The notes: generated by a model not told the origin, from the letters alone. Shown: positions 35,929 through 47,026, numbered from the stretch's first letter. The stretch is 64,000 bases of DNA from Gari tellinella (GCA_922989275.2 OV277868.1:78296216-78360215), one strand, 5' to 3'. Numbers and translations are program-made.

Positions 35929-36554
35929 ACATAGAATACAACCTATATTTTGATTGGCCGATGATATTATATGCCCATTTATCGAAAACAAACCTTGCTT
36001 ATTCTGGTTGTGAGATCACCAAATATGGCAGAATTTACAACTAGTTGCTTCGAGGCGGAGTTATCTATACCGCGTGCAGACACCACGCGACGTCGATAAC
36101 CAGCAACATTCTTAATGATTAAGTGCCGTACTAAGGGTGCAAAAGGCAGTTTGATTGGTTAAAATGTAGGTTATATTAGGTTATATTCTAAATATGGCGA
36201 TGGAAGTATTAATCAGTTCGGTGCCACATTAATCGTGAGATGTTTACCCCTTCACCGCAATATTGTCCTCTGCTTTAATATTGTTGTCTACAAGAAAGGT
36301 TTCAAAGTTACTTGTAGATTTAGGGTAGTTTGACTTAAAATGGTGATACGAGTGTCAAACAGTTTGATCCTGGTAACTATGACGTCGTGTCTACGCAGCA
36401 TCTGATGTTGAACATAACCTTTTGCAAAGCTTACTGTAAGCGACTTCGGCTTTACAAGGGTTAAGCACTGGCACTCTGTCTTTGCGACAAATACAGACCG
36501 AATTTATTGACCTGGCAGGGCGGTGTTTCGATTCGAACCTTTGCATTTCAACTT
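35929..36554. other. No gene seen
   Basis: gattggccgatgatattata and gattggttaaaatgtaggtt repeat parts of the hairpin neighbourhood; an eroded palindromic module is at 36350-36410. Confidence 0.4.
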
Positions 36555-36582
36555 GGGGGGGGGGGGGAGGGGGGGGGGGGGC
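36555..36582 (+). repeat. G-tract
   Basis: About 28 bases that are almost all G, broken by one A. It could form a quadruplex; assembly of such a run is error-prone. Confidence 0.8.
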
Positions 36583-36671
36583 GGAGCACGCTCTTTTATA
36601 TCGGACTTTACCGTTGTCGTCTGTCGTTTTTTACCTCAACATTACAAATTAGTAGACATTTTCACAGAAGG

Positions 36672-36825
36672 AATATAAAGAAAGATGACACGCGGCGTCT
36701 GATCTGGATTCAAGCTGTTTGCAAATGTAAACAAAGTCTTAATTTTCTCTCCTTGTAATAACGACATCCGAACAACACACGCAATCTTTGTCTCCTGTTT
36801 GGTGTTTTGTAGAGATGGAGCACTG
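36672..36825. mobile_element. MITE family B, right-half fragment
   Basis: Runs from cgtctgatctggattcaagc to gtagagatggagcactg-TA. It matches the right half of the copy at 37.4-37.8 kb, and the similarity continues into the flank. Confidence 0.7.
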
Positions 36826-37005
36826 TACACACCTTTTTTCACGTGATATCGCTGCAAGCTCATTTGTTTTTTCATGTTGAAAGTATCGGAAAATAACTAT
36901 GCAATACGGAACTATAACCAATCATCCCTAAATTCAAATTTAAATTAGTTTATCATTGCCAAAGGTTAGTTTCGCCCTGCCAGGTGAAAATTTCGGCCTA
37001 TACAG
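36820..37005. repeat. Direct duplicate of 37803-37975
   Basis: gtatcggaaaataactatgc, atcatccctaaattcaaatt and atcattgccaaaggttagtt match gtatcggacaataacgatat, atcatccctaaaatctaagt and atctttgccaaaggttagct. The copy at 37.8 kb abuts exon 17. Together with the adjoining MITE halves this is a duplicated block of about 330 bp. Confidence 0.75.
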
Positions 37006-37118
37006 GACTGGCGGAAGGTCGGTGGTTCTACCCAGTCGCCGAATTGTTCCTGAAACAGTGCAAACATGACTTGTGGGACCTTCATCAACCTGAAATAAGC
37101 TGGACGTCGCGTTGTCGT
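37005..37118 (+). mobile_element. SINE body fragment
   Basis: The stretch actggcggaaggtcggtgg, ttctacccagtcgcc, cctgaaacagtgca and agctggacgtcgcg parallels the body of the SINE at 46.1-46.4 kb in the opposite orientation. The tRNA head is missing, so this is a 5'-truncated or older copy. Confidence 0.6.
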
Positions 37119-37448
37119 TCATCATTTCGAATTCTGCTTTGATGTGCTCGTTTCCTTTGTTGTCTCAAGCACGTATGCTCCAGCCCGTGACTCCGATTTC
37201 TTCTGAAAAAGAAATCGATAGATGAGTACTATTTATGTTACCGATTTCAAAACTTATTAAACCCTACAATATATTCGCCGTTCACATATAATGTGCATGT
37301 GGAGAATACCATTGTCCAAATGCAAACAGTGTAGACACCGTAAGAAGGCTCCTAAAGGGTTCTCTGATCAAGGATCTGAACTGTTTGTCAGCTTGCAATA
37401 AATTGTAAACCTACCCAACACAAACAAACGAAGGGCTAGACTTAATTA

Positions 37449-37808
37449 CACAATGCCCCTCCCTACAAAGACCTTCCAAACAACGACTCCCTCCTTACAA
37501 CGACTCTTTCCGCAGTTCCCTAAACACAACAATTATGTCCAGTGCTTTTACTTCTGCAATATCGTCTGCTAAAATTAGTCGTCTACTATTTTTTCTCAAA
37601 ATTACATATAAGTGGAGATTATAATAGAATACATATAATGACGAGTGACAAACAGCTTGAATCCAAATCAGATGCCGCGTTTGATCTGTATTCAAGCTGT
37701 TTGGAAATGTAAACCAAGTCTTAAATGTCTCACCCTATAACAACTCCTTCCGAAAAACGCACGAACTATTTTTCTCCAGTTGAGTGTTTTTGTAGAGATT
37801 GAGCACTG
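37449..37808. mobile_element. MITE family B, copy 8
   Basis: The right end ttgtagagattgagcactg-TA is clear; the left end is near atgcccctccctacaaagac. The palindrome is partly deleted (agatgccgcgtttgatctgt). Confidence 0.7.
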
Positions 37809-37997
37809 TACACACCTTTTCAACTTGGATATGGCTGCGAGCCCATGTTAAAAGTATCGGACAATAACGATATAATACGGAACTATATATATCATCCCTA
37901 AAATCTAAGTAAATTGGTTTATCTTTGCCAAAGGTTAGCTCCGCCCTGCCATGTGGAAAAAGTCGGCCTATACAGTCGATTGCAGAGTAGTTGGCAG

Positions 37998-38134
37998 TTA
38001 AAATACCTTTAAACCAACGACAGCGGAAAGTGTGTAGAGGAAAGGGTTCAAAGCTGAATTGACAGGCAATATTAACACTGCTGACCAGGCATACACATCT
38101 CCCGGGATAGTATAGCCGTCGTAGGCCATAATAG
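37998..38134 (-). CDS. GPCR exon 17: extracellular loop 3 and TM7 (NPFLYT)
   Basis: The acceptor is attttcag; exon 16 phase 1 plus this exon completes GVM-A-IMAYDGYTIPGD. TM7 reads VLILPVNSALNPFLYT, with the NPxxY motif and the P-x-N-S-A-x-N-P pattern typical of LGRs. Read through, the frame ends six codons later with GLKVF and a TAA. A donor-like AAG|gtattt at 38006 could instead splice to a cytoplasmic-tail exon to the left; a receptor without helix 8 or tail would be odd, so the 3' end is uncertain. Domain identity is not in doubt. Confidence 0.85.
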
Positions 38135-38776
38135 CTGAAAATAGAAACAGATAAGTTTGATCATTAAGGAAAGGACACGTCTTAACAAACAGTTAACTGG
38201 TACGAGGGGTGTTTCATTATGTATGCACTTTGACCAATAACTTCAACATAATGAGCGCAAAATGCCCACATATTTTTATTTTTCAATCAGTGCCGTCACA
38301 TATAACTCATTACGTTGAAAGATGACTCCTTCTGGCTATAGAAATCATTGCTGTTTGATAACTAAAAAAGCATTTTGATTGTACCATCCTAAACTCTCTC
38401 ACCCATGAAACTTCAAATGGAAAATTCAAGTTTCGAATAAAGTCTAAATCATTTTGACAAGTAAGTGTTGCTTCTACAATATATTGTAAAAGGACAAACA
38501 ATGCCAACCCTGATGAAAGGGATCCTATAGGAGACCTCTTATAAGGGTATACCAGGTGTGCATAGAACAAATTTTCTCTTCCATGGTTTGCTATTTGTAA
38601 ATGACGTAAATTATGTTGTTGGTGGTTCATATGTGATAAACACATAACCGCATGGTGGTTCGTTCAAGGGCGTTGTATTTAGCTACTGGCGTTGTTGACG
38701 AAACAAGCCGAGCTCACTTACCTCAAAGGCGCGAGTGAAAGTAGATGTTCCCGTCATCAACGTCTCAAGCTAAATA

Positions 38777-39130
38777 CAGCGTTCCCTCTCTACAACGACA
38801 CCAATTGGGAGACAGAAACTGTGTGCGTTGTTCGGAGGGAGTCGTTATAGGGACAGAAATTTGCTTATATTTGCAAACAGCATGAATCCAGATCAGACGC
38901 CGCGTAACGAGGCGTCTTATCTGGATTGAAGCTGTTTATCAATCCTCATTGATTTTTTTCTGTCAAAATGTCCATTATGTTATTTTGAGAAAAACAGCAG
39001 ACGACAATTTTAAGCAGACGATATTACAACTTCAAAACGTTAGACATGCTTGTCCTGTTTTGGAAACTGCGACAAGAGTCGTTGTAAGGTAGGAGTCGTT
39101 GTTAGGAGGGCTGTTGTAGAGAGAGAACAC
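38777..39130. mobile_element. MITE family B, copy 3
   Basis: Left end TA-cagcgttccctctctacaac, right end gggctgttgtagagagagaac + act. The palindrome is gatcagacgccgcgtaacga with a near complement. It lies in the intron between exons 16 and 17, ending about 60 bp from exon 16. Confidence 0.85.
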
Positions 39131-39188
39131 TTGAACATCGTCATCGATCGCCCCGCCAACTGGCAATGAGTAGACACATTTCACTTAC

Positions 39189-39718
39189 CCATTACTCCTA
39201 TAGGAAACCAGCAGAGAAAATCAGTAGTAAATACCAGAAACAAATTTCTAGCAATACTGATGTCATTTCTTCTTTGAGACCTGAATTGCTCCATTACTTT
39301 TGACGATTTCCTTATTTCAAGATATATCACAAGCTGCCCGATGGCTAGAAGGATGAAGGCGACAAAGTTGACGGCCACGTAGATGATGAAAGAGTAGAGC
39401 CATCCCGGAGGTCTGCGGCGGGTAAGAGGCATGGCAAGACATACGCCCGAGGTAGAGTAAAAGCTGTTCTGGAAATAGTCTTCAATCATCACTGGCATCA
39501 AGGCAATCAGAACTGATATAGACCAGTTAATACTAACAGCTATTCTAGACGATTTCGCACTGAATCTCCATTGTCCAAATGGATATTTTATGACCAGAAA
39601 CCTGTCCAATGTAACGAGGCACATAAAGCCGACACTGGCCTCAGAAGAGATAGTAGCCAAGATACCTGCCATGTTGCACCATATACTTTTTCTCCATGCT
39701 TCATCCTCCAAAATATAC
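39189..39718 (-). CDS. GPCR exon 16: TM3-TM6
   Basis: A 530-nt exon, phase 2 in and phase 1 out, has acceptor tcttttag and donor G|gtaagt. It joins exon 15 as RRYILEDEAWRKSIWCN. TM3 carries the disulfide Cys and ends LVTLDRFLVIKYP, the LGR form of the DRY motif. TM4 (INWSISVLIALMPVM), an extracellular loop with Cys (SGVCLAMP), TM5 (FIIYVAVNFVAFILLAIGQ), an intracellular loop rich in Arg/Lys/Ser and TM6 (FTTDFLCWFPIGVM) follow. The order and spacing match LGR-type rhodopsin-class receptors. Confidence 0.95.
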
Positions 39719-40194
39719 CTAAAAGATAAAAGGGTTTCGTTCATGTAGTTCAAAACAATATGATTACTTGGCATTAAAAGTTGGTACATGTATAACGACT
39801 TTGAAGAATTTCTAAAATACAGTTATGTTAGCTGCAGTTTAACGCATTTAACCATAGTAATTCATACACGCTCACTACCGGTATACTACAAGCTCTTTTT
39901 AGGGTTTTGTTTTGTACTTTTATCGATAACATTTAGAATGTTATGCCTTGTACAGAATTTAAAAATCATTGATACGAGTGTCAATTAATTTGGATCCAAA
40001 CGGATTTTACTCGTGAAAGGGTTAATAAAACATATAGATCAACATTTACAGGAAAATGTTATGTTTTTGTAATTTAATTGATTGTACAGCCACCTTGTAT
40101 CAGCTAATTTGTATTTTACTCTGACGTCGCTTTCGATTTAACGTGACGTCACTTACGTACATGTACAAGTGCCGCGTTATTCATTGCGGCAAAC

Positions 40195-40411
40195 CACGGG
40201 GGGCCAACTAGGTATTACGATGAAATGTTTCTCTACGACAACCTATATAGGTATTATAACAGATTTGTATTGCTACGAAGTCAGTGTATATAGTGAGAAA
40301 TGTTTGTCTACGAAATCAAAGTTGCCTTTGTAACAATACAAAATTGTTATAATACCCATATAGGTTGTCGTAGAGAAACATTTCATCGTAATACCTAGTT
40401 GGCCCCCCGTG
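40195..40411. mobile_element. MITE family E, copy 2 (about 217 bp)
   Basis: TIRs of about 55 bp: cacggggggccaactaggta, then ttacgatgaaatgtttctct and acgacaacctatat, with an almost perfect complement at the right ending ttggccccccgtg. Same family as the copy at 27.6 kb. It is in the intron between exons 15 and 16. Confidence 0.88.
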
Positions 40412-40824
40412 AAACAAAACCTCTTGTTCTGCTTCAAATAACTAATACTTCTTGGAAATAAAATGATTTAAACAACTATTTAGTTGTTTCTGGTGTGTAT
40501 TCAAGGCATATACTAAACACATCATCAGTTGGCAGTGCGCTACACAGTGTTGCATTTAGCGCTCGACGTTTTTGGCGGAAACAACCGATCAGACGCGCGC
40601 CAAGGCGCCCGTCAGATCGGCTATTTCCGACAAAATCGTCTCGAGCTAAATACATCACTCTGCATCGCACTGTCAACTGGTAATATGTATATATTCTACT
40701 GTTAAATAATTCTTCACTTTCATGACGGTATCTGCTTTAATAAAATTCTGTCATTAAATGTAAAGTAATATTAGACGAGTGTCAAAATATGTATATCCTG
40801 GTTAGACGCTGCGGCAGGCACCAT

Positions 40825-40894
40825 CCATATACCTATTTCTGAATGTTATGTCGGCCGTTGCTATTATAAGTAGGTAGATACCCATGAGGAAGTT
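40825..40894 (-). pseudogene. Partial duplicate of the TM2 end of GPCR exon 15
   Basis: About 70 bases (acctatttctgaatgttatg, tcggccgttgctattataag, taggtagatacccatgagga) repeat 41204-41275 with about five changes. On the minus strand they encode the end of TM2 and the following loop (YLLIIATADITF). The true exon border is missing, so this cannot serve as an exon. Confidence 0.85.
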
Positions 40895-40909
40895 TAGCAC
40901 CATTTTACT

Positions 40910-41155
40910 AGTCCACTGCCAATGGCGCCAAAAGGCGACTTTGTAAACCGTTTGAATCCTGATCAGACGCCGCGAATCGCGGCGTCTGAACAGGATCCAA
41001 ACTGTTTGACACTGGTAACGACATTTCGTCAGTCAGAACAGCCCTAAAGCTAACGGTAAAACTACTGCTGACGACACTACTAATGCAGACGATGGTTTCG
41101 CGGTAAGAGGGTTTAAAGCAGACGATAAAACTTGGCGCAGAAAGAGTTTAATTGG
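40910..41155. mobile_element. MITE family C-like copy beside exon 15
   Basis: Contains ccactgccaatggcgccaaa, the palindrome gatcagacgccgcgaatcgc and cagacgatggtttcgcggta. It lies between the end of exon 15 and a partial copy of the same exon at 40825-40894. Confidence 0.6.
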
Positions 41156-41183
41156 AAAGAATAATGTAGTATCTATTATATAC

Positions 41184-42264
41184 CTTCGCCCAAACTGCAC
41201 ATTATCCACGTACCTATTTCTGAACGTTATGTCGGCCGTTGCTATTATTAGTAGGTAGACACCCATGAGGAAGTCTGATGCTGCAAGGTTCAAAACAAAC
41301 ATTCCAAATCCCTTCTTTATTTTCTGTTTGCTGTTGATCAACCGATAAATGATTGTTATCCCATTGGCAACCAAGGCTGCAGCGCCGATCATCCATAGAA
41401 GTGTTTGGAGTATTGAGTTCTTCATCAAATCTTCACATGAGGAAAACTCGTCCTCAGATGGCCAACACTTATCCTTCTGCACCGAGCTTGGCTTGAAGCA
41501 GCAAAATTTATGAGAAGGTGTACGAACTGTAGTGAGATTTTGTATCCCAGTAAATATCAGTTCATCAAAATTTACAATTGGGTTTCCTTCAAAGTTAAGT
41601 TCCCCTACAGTTAAATTATTGAACGCATAGGCGTGCACTTCATTAATTTTATTATTCGAAATATCTAGTGTATTTAGTATAAGTCCGGAAAAGGTATTAG
41701 GCATTAGTTCTGAAATCTTTGTCTTTGTAATTGAAAGTTCTTTCAAGTAGGGTAACATTCGAAATGCTTTTGGCTCAATTGTCGATAAAAATTTATTAAA
41801 ATTGAGTTTTAAAATTTTGATATACTTCAATCCAACAAATGTATTTACCCTCAAAGTTTCAATATCATTAAAACTAAGATCAAGTTCAATTAGACTTGTT
41901 GCATTTGTGAATGTCATGTCTTCGATTGATATAAGTTGACAATGTTTTGCATATAACTTGATGAGGAATGGAAATTGTTTATGAATTGACAAGATACCTT
42001 CTTTAAACACCGTGGTATTACTAATATCTATCAACCGTGTGTTTGAATCAAAATCAACCAGACCAATGTCTCCCAAATCCTTTGAGTTGCAATTTGTAAT
42101 GTAAGGTTCACACGAACAATTTTTATTACATTGAACCTCACAGATGATTTCGTCGTCACCAAATGGGCATTGACGTTTTCCATCGCAGGTTTGATTGACC
42201 GGAATACGAATGTGGGATGACAAACATTTAAAGGTGCCCGATGTGCTTGTTGCTGTCGATGTTT
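41184..42264 (-). CDS. GPCR exon 15: LDLa-like module, leucine-rich repeats, hinge, TM1-TM2
   Basis: A long 1081-nt exon, phase 1 in and phase 2 out. It starts with an LDLa-like module (RIPVNQTCDGKRQC, then PFGDDEIIC) that has only four Cys. An LRR cap (CNKNCSCEPYITNC) and about six or seven leucine-rich repeats follow (for example SLIELDLSFNDIETL, LNTLDISNNKINEV). A hinge with HKFCCF, KCWP and SSCEDL comes next; CEDL is typical of LGR hinges. TM1 (GAAALVANGITIIYR) and TM2 (FVLNLAASDFLMGVYLL, with the conserved LAxxD Asp) end the exon. The donor is AG|gtatat. This exon fixes the family as an LGR relative. Confidence 0.95.
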
Positions 42265-43117
42265 CTAAAAGGTATTGAAAGGAATAAATGCAACCGAAAA
42301 TAAAACCTTTCAATATGGTATAAAAGTAGCCATATGATACAGTAGCTTATTTATGTAAGTTCAAATGTTACACATTTTATATAATGATCGGTTTGTACAC
42401 TGACACGAATAGCCACATAAATATAGCTCACCTATGGTAACCGTAAATATCTTAAAAAACAATTTGATTGGGACACCCGGTATCAACTGTTGTTATTATC
42501 CTTAAAATGAACTGCACGGTTTTGTTTTTACTCACAAACAAAAAGGCGAAGTGTAAATGAAAAACAGTGTAGATCCTGATCAGACAGTTCCTTGGGAGCA
42601 TTCTGATCAGGGTCTACACTATTTTATCGGACCTTTTAGTCCCAATATCTCGGGTCATTACGGTAAAAGTTATTGATCTCAGCCTATTAACCCATTCACT
42701 GCGACATAATTTCGTCTGCTTCACATTTGTTGACTGAATTTACTTGTTCGATTTTATCTCGGTATTGACCTAAGCACGCATATGGTATAGGAGCCAAGCA
42801 ATTTAGGTCTTAATTAGACGCCAGTCTCCGACTATAATTAACAGACGCATCTAGTTTCGATCCAGATCAAACGCCGCATCTGATCAGGATGCACGCTGTT
42901 TTACACAAACGTCATTTGTTCTTAAGTTCAAGCGCATAAAATTCCAAAATTTATAAGTAAAACTGACGACACTTAAAAGCAGACAATTAATATGGGAGAC
43001 GGTTAAAACGCCACACTTGCAGCGAAAATGTTAAAACCGTTTTGACATGAAAACAATGTATCCAACAGCAATAAACGAATGAATAACATCAAACAGTACT
43101 TTCTTCAAGTAACCTAC

Positions 43118-43621
43118 CATTTCCCAGGAAGGGAATCAATGTTGACCCCATACTTGCCAAAATGTCGATGTTTTTTACAGTAATGTGTGTGTCCACCCCA
43201 GTGTACCTCACATCAACCTGTCGTTGCATTCCATTGTCAACATGTATGTTGAACACATGGTCGATTTCAGAAACGTTCGAGTAATGTTTGGTGAGCGAAA
43301 GTTTTGGGAATTGTTCTAACTGTATATTAATAATGTTGATGCTCGATGCATTGTCTTTCAAATGATTGATGATTTCAGTTAATACAGAAGTGCTGTCTGC
43401 TTCAAAGTCTGTCGATTTGGCCATATGCAACACTTCATTATATGGATGTACCTCTCGTATGTTGACACTATATCTGTCGCTAGTACCATGATAATTTATC
43501 GCAAATACATTGATATTGGTTGAATAGAATTGTCTTGCAAACTTATATATAATTGATTTGATGTCATCAGCGAGTCTCTCGTTAAAAACTACAGCTAGTG
43601 TATAGTTCCCATTTGAATTCC
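43118..43621 (-). CDS. GPCR exon 14: 168-residue domain, possibly vWA-like
   Basis: A single 504-nt exon (phase 1-1) has acceptor cattttcag and donor G|gtaggt. It encodes NYTLAVVFNERLADDIKS, then YKFARQFYSTNINVFAINY, a hydrophobic strand, helix, strand order. The '..A..F....I.VFAI.Y' part resembles the second half of a von Willebrand factor A fold, but no MIDAS motif (DxSxS) is visible, so the assignment is weak. A run of strands with NIINIQ, DHVFNIHVDNG and DTHITVKNIDI follows. Its clean phase 1-1 borders suggest a single shuffled domain. Confidence 0.85.
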
Positions 43622-45018
43622 CTGAAAATGAAACAATTCAGTGGAAAAGATACTAGACTTTCCAGGGTAACCCATTTGCGCCCAGTATATTTTTTCATGT
43701 TTTGTATTGGATTAGTCCATTTTTTATCAAAGGGATGCCGGGTCAAAATTTTCATTTTCAGTTTGCTTTAAATTGAAATTCCTATCAGCAAACAGTGTAT
43801 ACTCTGATCAGAGTCTACACTGTTTGTATATGTCCCCTATATGGGATCGTGGGCACAAATGGGTTAACCCTTTGTTCAAACGTCCGTTTCTGGTTTTAAA
43901 GACAAGTAACAACTTATGGCAGGTTGAAAGAAAAGAGGAACACGCCTAAAAATACGTTCTGTTTTAGTGTCAGCCTGCAATAAGCTACCATCTGCTATAA
44001 TAAAGAACACATTTATTATAAAACACATTACTGACTGACTGTTGTCTTCAAGTGAAGGGTAGGTTTATGGCGTTAAACCGTATATATGTGGAGCAAAGGG
44101 TTAAACGAAACGAAATCCATATGTAATGCAGTAATATATGGGAAAAAGCTTCTTTAAAATGTTGGCAATTCTTCTAAAAGTAAGAGCCTAGCCAAACGGC
44201 GTATTATATTACAAAACGACATACAGATTTTAGCATTAACACGTATTTTTGACAGAAAAACGGCTTCCCCTATAATAATAGGCAACAAGAAGGGAATAAA
44301 TAATTACTATCGATAGCTTTAAACAGCTGAAAATGGAAAATCAATCGATCGTTTCGTCGTTCACCCCTGAAAATGTTAGGGAAATATTCCAATTTCCCGT
44401 TAAGTTTAGTCCATTTCAGATTTTTAACAATATATCGCAAAATGGGAAACTGTGGCGACGAAAAATGATTCTCGTAACAGGTTTGCTTTAGTACCACTCT
44501 GATCTGGGTCTGCACTATTTGCATAGGTCAAATGTACTCCTAACAGGTACAATGTTTCGATATGTTAATGTATTCAACATGATGTAACTTTAAAACTGTT
44601 AGCTCAATAACTAAAATGTATTTTGAAACTACGATCAATGAAACTATTTTCTACATATAATTTTAAAAAATGGGATTTCTTAATCAGGACGACAGTATAA
44701 CAAAATGCTCCTTTGGGAAATTTCTCTTTTACCTTAGTCCTGCTTTAATTCATTGTACCGTATTGAGGAATTTAAGCTACTTTAAGAAAGTAAGTGTTAC
44801 AAAGACACAAATAGAGCCATCTGATCATTCTCTACATTGTTTGTCATTTTACAATACATTGTAAATTTTAAAAACAAGTCTCAGGTGTCAAAATTGAACA
44901 AGACGAAATTGAGAAACGGGAATTGTCCTTTTGGAAGTTTCAGGGATTTGCAATTTACAAACTCTCATATGTGTCTACACTTTTTGTGACTGTCCCTTTC
45001 TGCGGACGATAGGTATTA

Positions 45019-45327
45019 CAGCGCTCCCTCTCTACAACGACACCCATTGGGAGACACAAGTTATGTGCGTTGTACGGAGGGAGTCGTTATAGGTAGGGAA
45101 TTGGCTCATATTTGCAAACAGCTTGAATCCAGAACAGGCGCCGCGTAACGCTGTGTCTGATCCAGATTCAAGCTGCTTGTCACTCGTCATTAATTTATTT
45201 TCTGTCATAACGGCCATTTTGTCACATGAGGAAAACAGTAGCATATATATTGCAGCAATAAAATGGTTAGACATAATTGTACGGAGGAAGTCGTTGTTTG
45301 GAGGGCCGTTGTAGGGAGGGAGGACTG
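45019..45327. mobile_element. MITE family B, copy 4 (309 bp), 16 bp from exon 13
   Basis: Left end TA-cagcgctccctctctacaac, right end ggccgttgtagggagggagg + actg-TA. The palindrome core is aggcgccgcgtaacgctgtg. The insertion stops just short of the exon 13 donor. Confidence 0.88.
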
Positions 45328-45343
45328 TATTTTTAAAACTTAC

Positions 45344-45460
45344 AACAGTTTTTCTCATCGTCTCCTCCAGGACACTGCCTCTCACCATCACATACAAATC
45401 GTTGAGCCAAACAAAAGCTGGACAGACACTTTATATAACCAAACGGACACAAAAAGTTCT
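45344..45460 (-). CDS. GPCR exon 13: LDLa module 5
   Basis: A 117-nt exon (39 codons, phase 1-1) has acceptor ttttctag and donor T|gtaagt. It encodes NFLCPFGYIKCLSSFC, then LAQRFVCDGERQC and PGGDDEKNC: a complete LDLa with six Cys and the GGDDE acidic box. A 309-bp MITE is inserted 16 bp downstream of the exon end (45019-45327), leaving the donor intact. Confidence 0.93.
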
Positions 45461-46098
45461 CTAGAAAAGAAACCAAGAAAACATAGTTATTCAATGGGTG
45501 TTTTTTCTAAAAGCAGAGCTAAGAAGAAATAGTAACGATATACTTTCAAAAGTAGTTTTCTAGTCATCTGTCGTAACCCTTTCTTTGTCTTTATGACGTA
45601 ATAAACCGTACAACACTATAATTTTTATAATATCGTCAGCTTCAAATTATTTCGACTGCTTTTATTGAAACCATTTGGTATTCTATGTGTTTTAATGAAG
45701 AAACATTGATGTAAACGTCGAACTGTCTGGATCCTAATCAGACGCTGCATAGCGAGGCGTCAAATCAGATTCTAAAATGTTTGCAAATATTAGCGTTGTA
45801 CATAGGGCTTGTCGGGTTAAAGAACAAATGAAGGAGTTGTGAGAATATCTACGAGTGTGGTTGTAATAAACCATTTAGCTGTGCAGACGTTATTAAACTT
45901 ATTTTAGATCAAAAACTCATACCGTACGTGGTAAGTTTGACAACGGCTGAATAAAAGAAAAGAATAAAAAATATGTTGCGAGTATTTAGCAACTGAGATT
46001 AACCTCAGCTCCACTAATGGCTGTAGAATCTGTCAATAAAATTATGTATTGCATTTTATATTTTTATTAACAGTGATGAGTATACTCCTCATTTACAA

Positions 46099-46383
46099 TT
46101 TTTTTTTTTTTAGATTTATTTTGATTTTACGTCGCTTTCAACAGTATTTCAGTCATATCGCGACGTCCAGCTAATTATAGGTGGAGGAAGACCCCAGAAG
46201 TCCTTTATGCACTGTTTCAGGCACAAAATGGCAACTGGGTAGAACCACCGACCTTCCGCAAGCCAGTTGGAAGGCTTCCCCACATGAAAAATCCGAACGA
46301 CCCTACTGGGATTCGAACTCACAGCGGTGAGGAGCTTAGTGATGTAAGTCACAGTGACTATACCCCTAGGCCACGGAGGCCCC
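46099..46383 (-). mobile_element. Full-length tRNA-derived SINE with 14-bp target-site duplication
   Basis: The minus strand starts gcctccgtggcctaggggta, with A-box tggcctaggggta (46373-46361) and B-box gagttcgaatccc (46320-46308), the internal Pol III promoter of a tRNA head. The body follows (ttgcggaaggtcggtggttc) and the copy ends in a poly(A) run at about 46112-46099. The 14-bp sequence ctcctcatttacaa stands on both sides (46085-46098 and 46384-46397), so this is a complete, recent insertion. It lies in the intron between exons 12 and 13. Confidence 0.92.
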
Positions 46384-46897
46384 CTCCTCATTTACAAACA
46401 ATGTACCTACGAGAATTACACTTGTTCCATGATCAGAGTCTACACCGTTTGTAATTTTAAAATATATTATTAAAATCAACCCTTGATAGCCAAATAGTGA
46501 CAAGACTTATTTTGAATTTGGAATTGTCCATTTGAGGTTTCTGGGGTGAATGAGTTAACAGAGCTGACAAATAAAACATCACAGCTTCAAAGACACTCTA
46601 ACAAGCGGTAACTTTCAAGACATCAACTGTTGCATCTAACGTTGTATTTACCGTGTGAAAAGAATGGTCGTGATTATACCCAAAAGGCTACTTTAGGAGC
46701 ATAATTATAGTGACTGCATTGTTAATGTGTCCGTCCGTCAATCTGTCCGTGTTCCCACTATCCGGAGTATACTTTCTATACCACATCAGCTAAGGATACC
46801 AAATGTGTCGGGTAAGTACAGCCTTTTTAATGTTACACTTATTGTGAGCAAGTTATTTTTCTATACTTAATGCACTTAACGTCAACACATATCTTAC

Positions 46898-47026
46898 CGC
46901 AATCATCCAGATGCTTAAAGTTGTGACATCCGTCAATTACGCCACCCCTGGTGAAATCATACAGGCATTTACGACCTCCTGACACAGTCTCGCCGTCTCC
47001 ACAATTGATATCTGTTTGAATATACT
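46898..47026 (-). CDS. GPCR exon 12: short Cys-rich module
   Basis: A 129-nt exon (43 codons, phase 1-1) has acceptor tatttcag and donor G|gtaaga. It encodes INCGDGETVSGGRKCLYD, then GGVIDGCHNFKHLDDC. The pattern C-x(11)-C-[IL]-Y-D ... G-C ... H-L-x-x-C, placed immediately before an LDLa, is one I associate with ectodomains of mollusc GRL101-like receptors (from memory, not searched). It joins exon 13 with a Glu completed across the splice. Confidence 0.88.

Noticed and set aside
46308..46383. Possible functional tRNA gene
   Set aside because: The A and B boxes are present, but the sequence continues into a SINE body and poly(A) with a target duplication, and the cloverleaf is not convincing.
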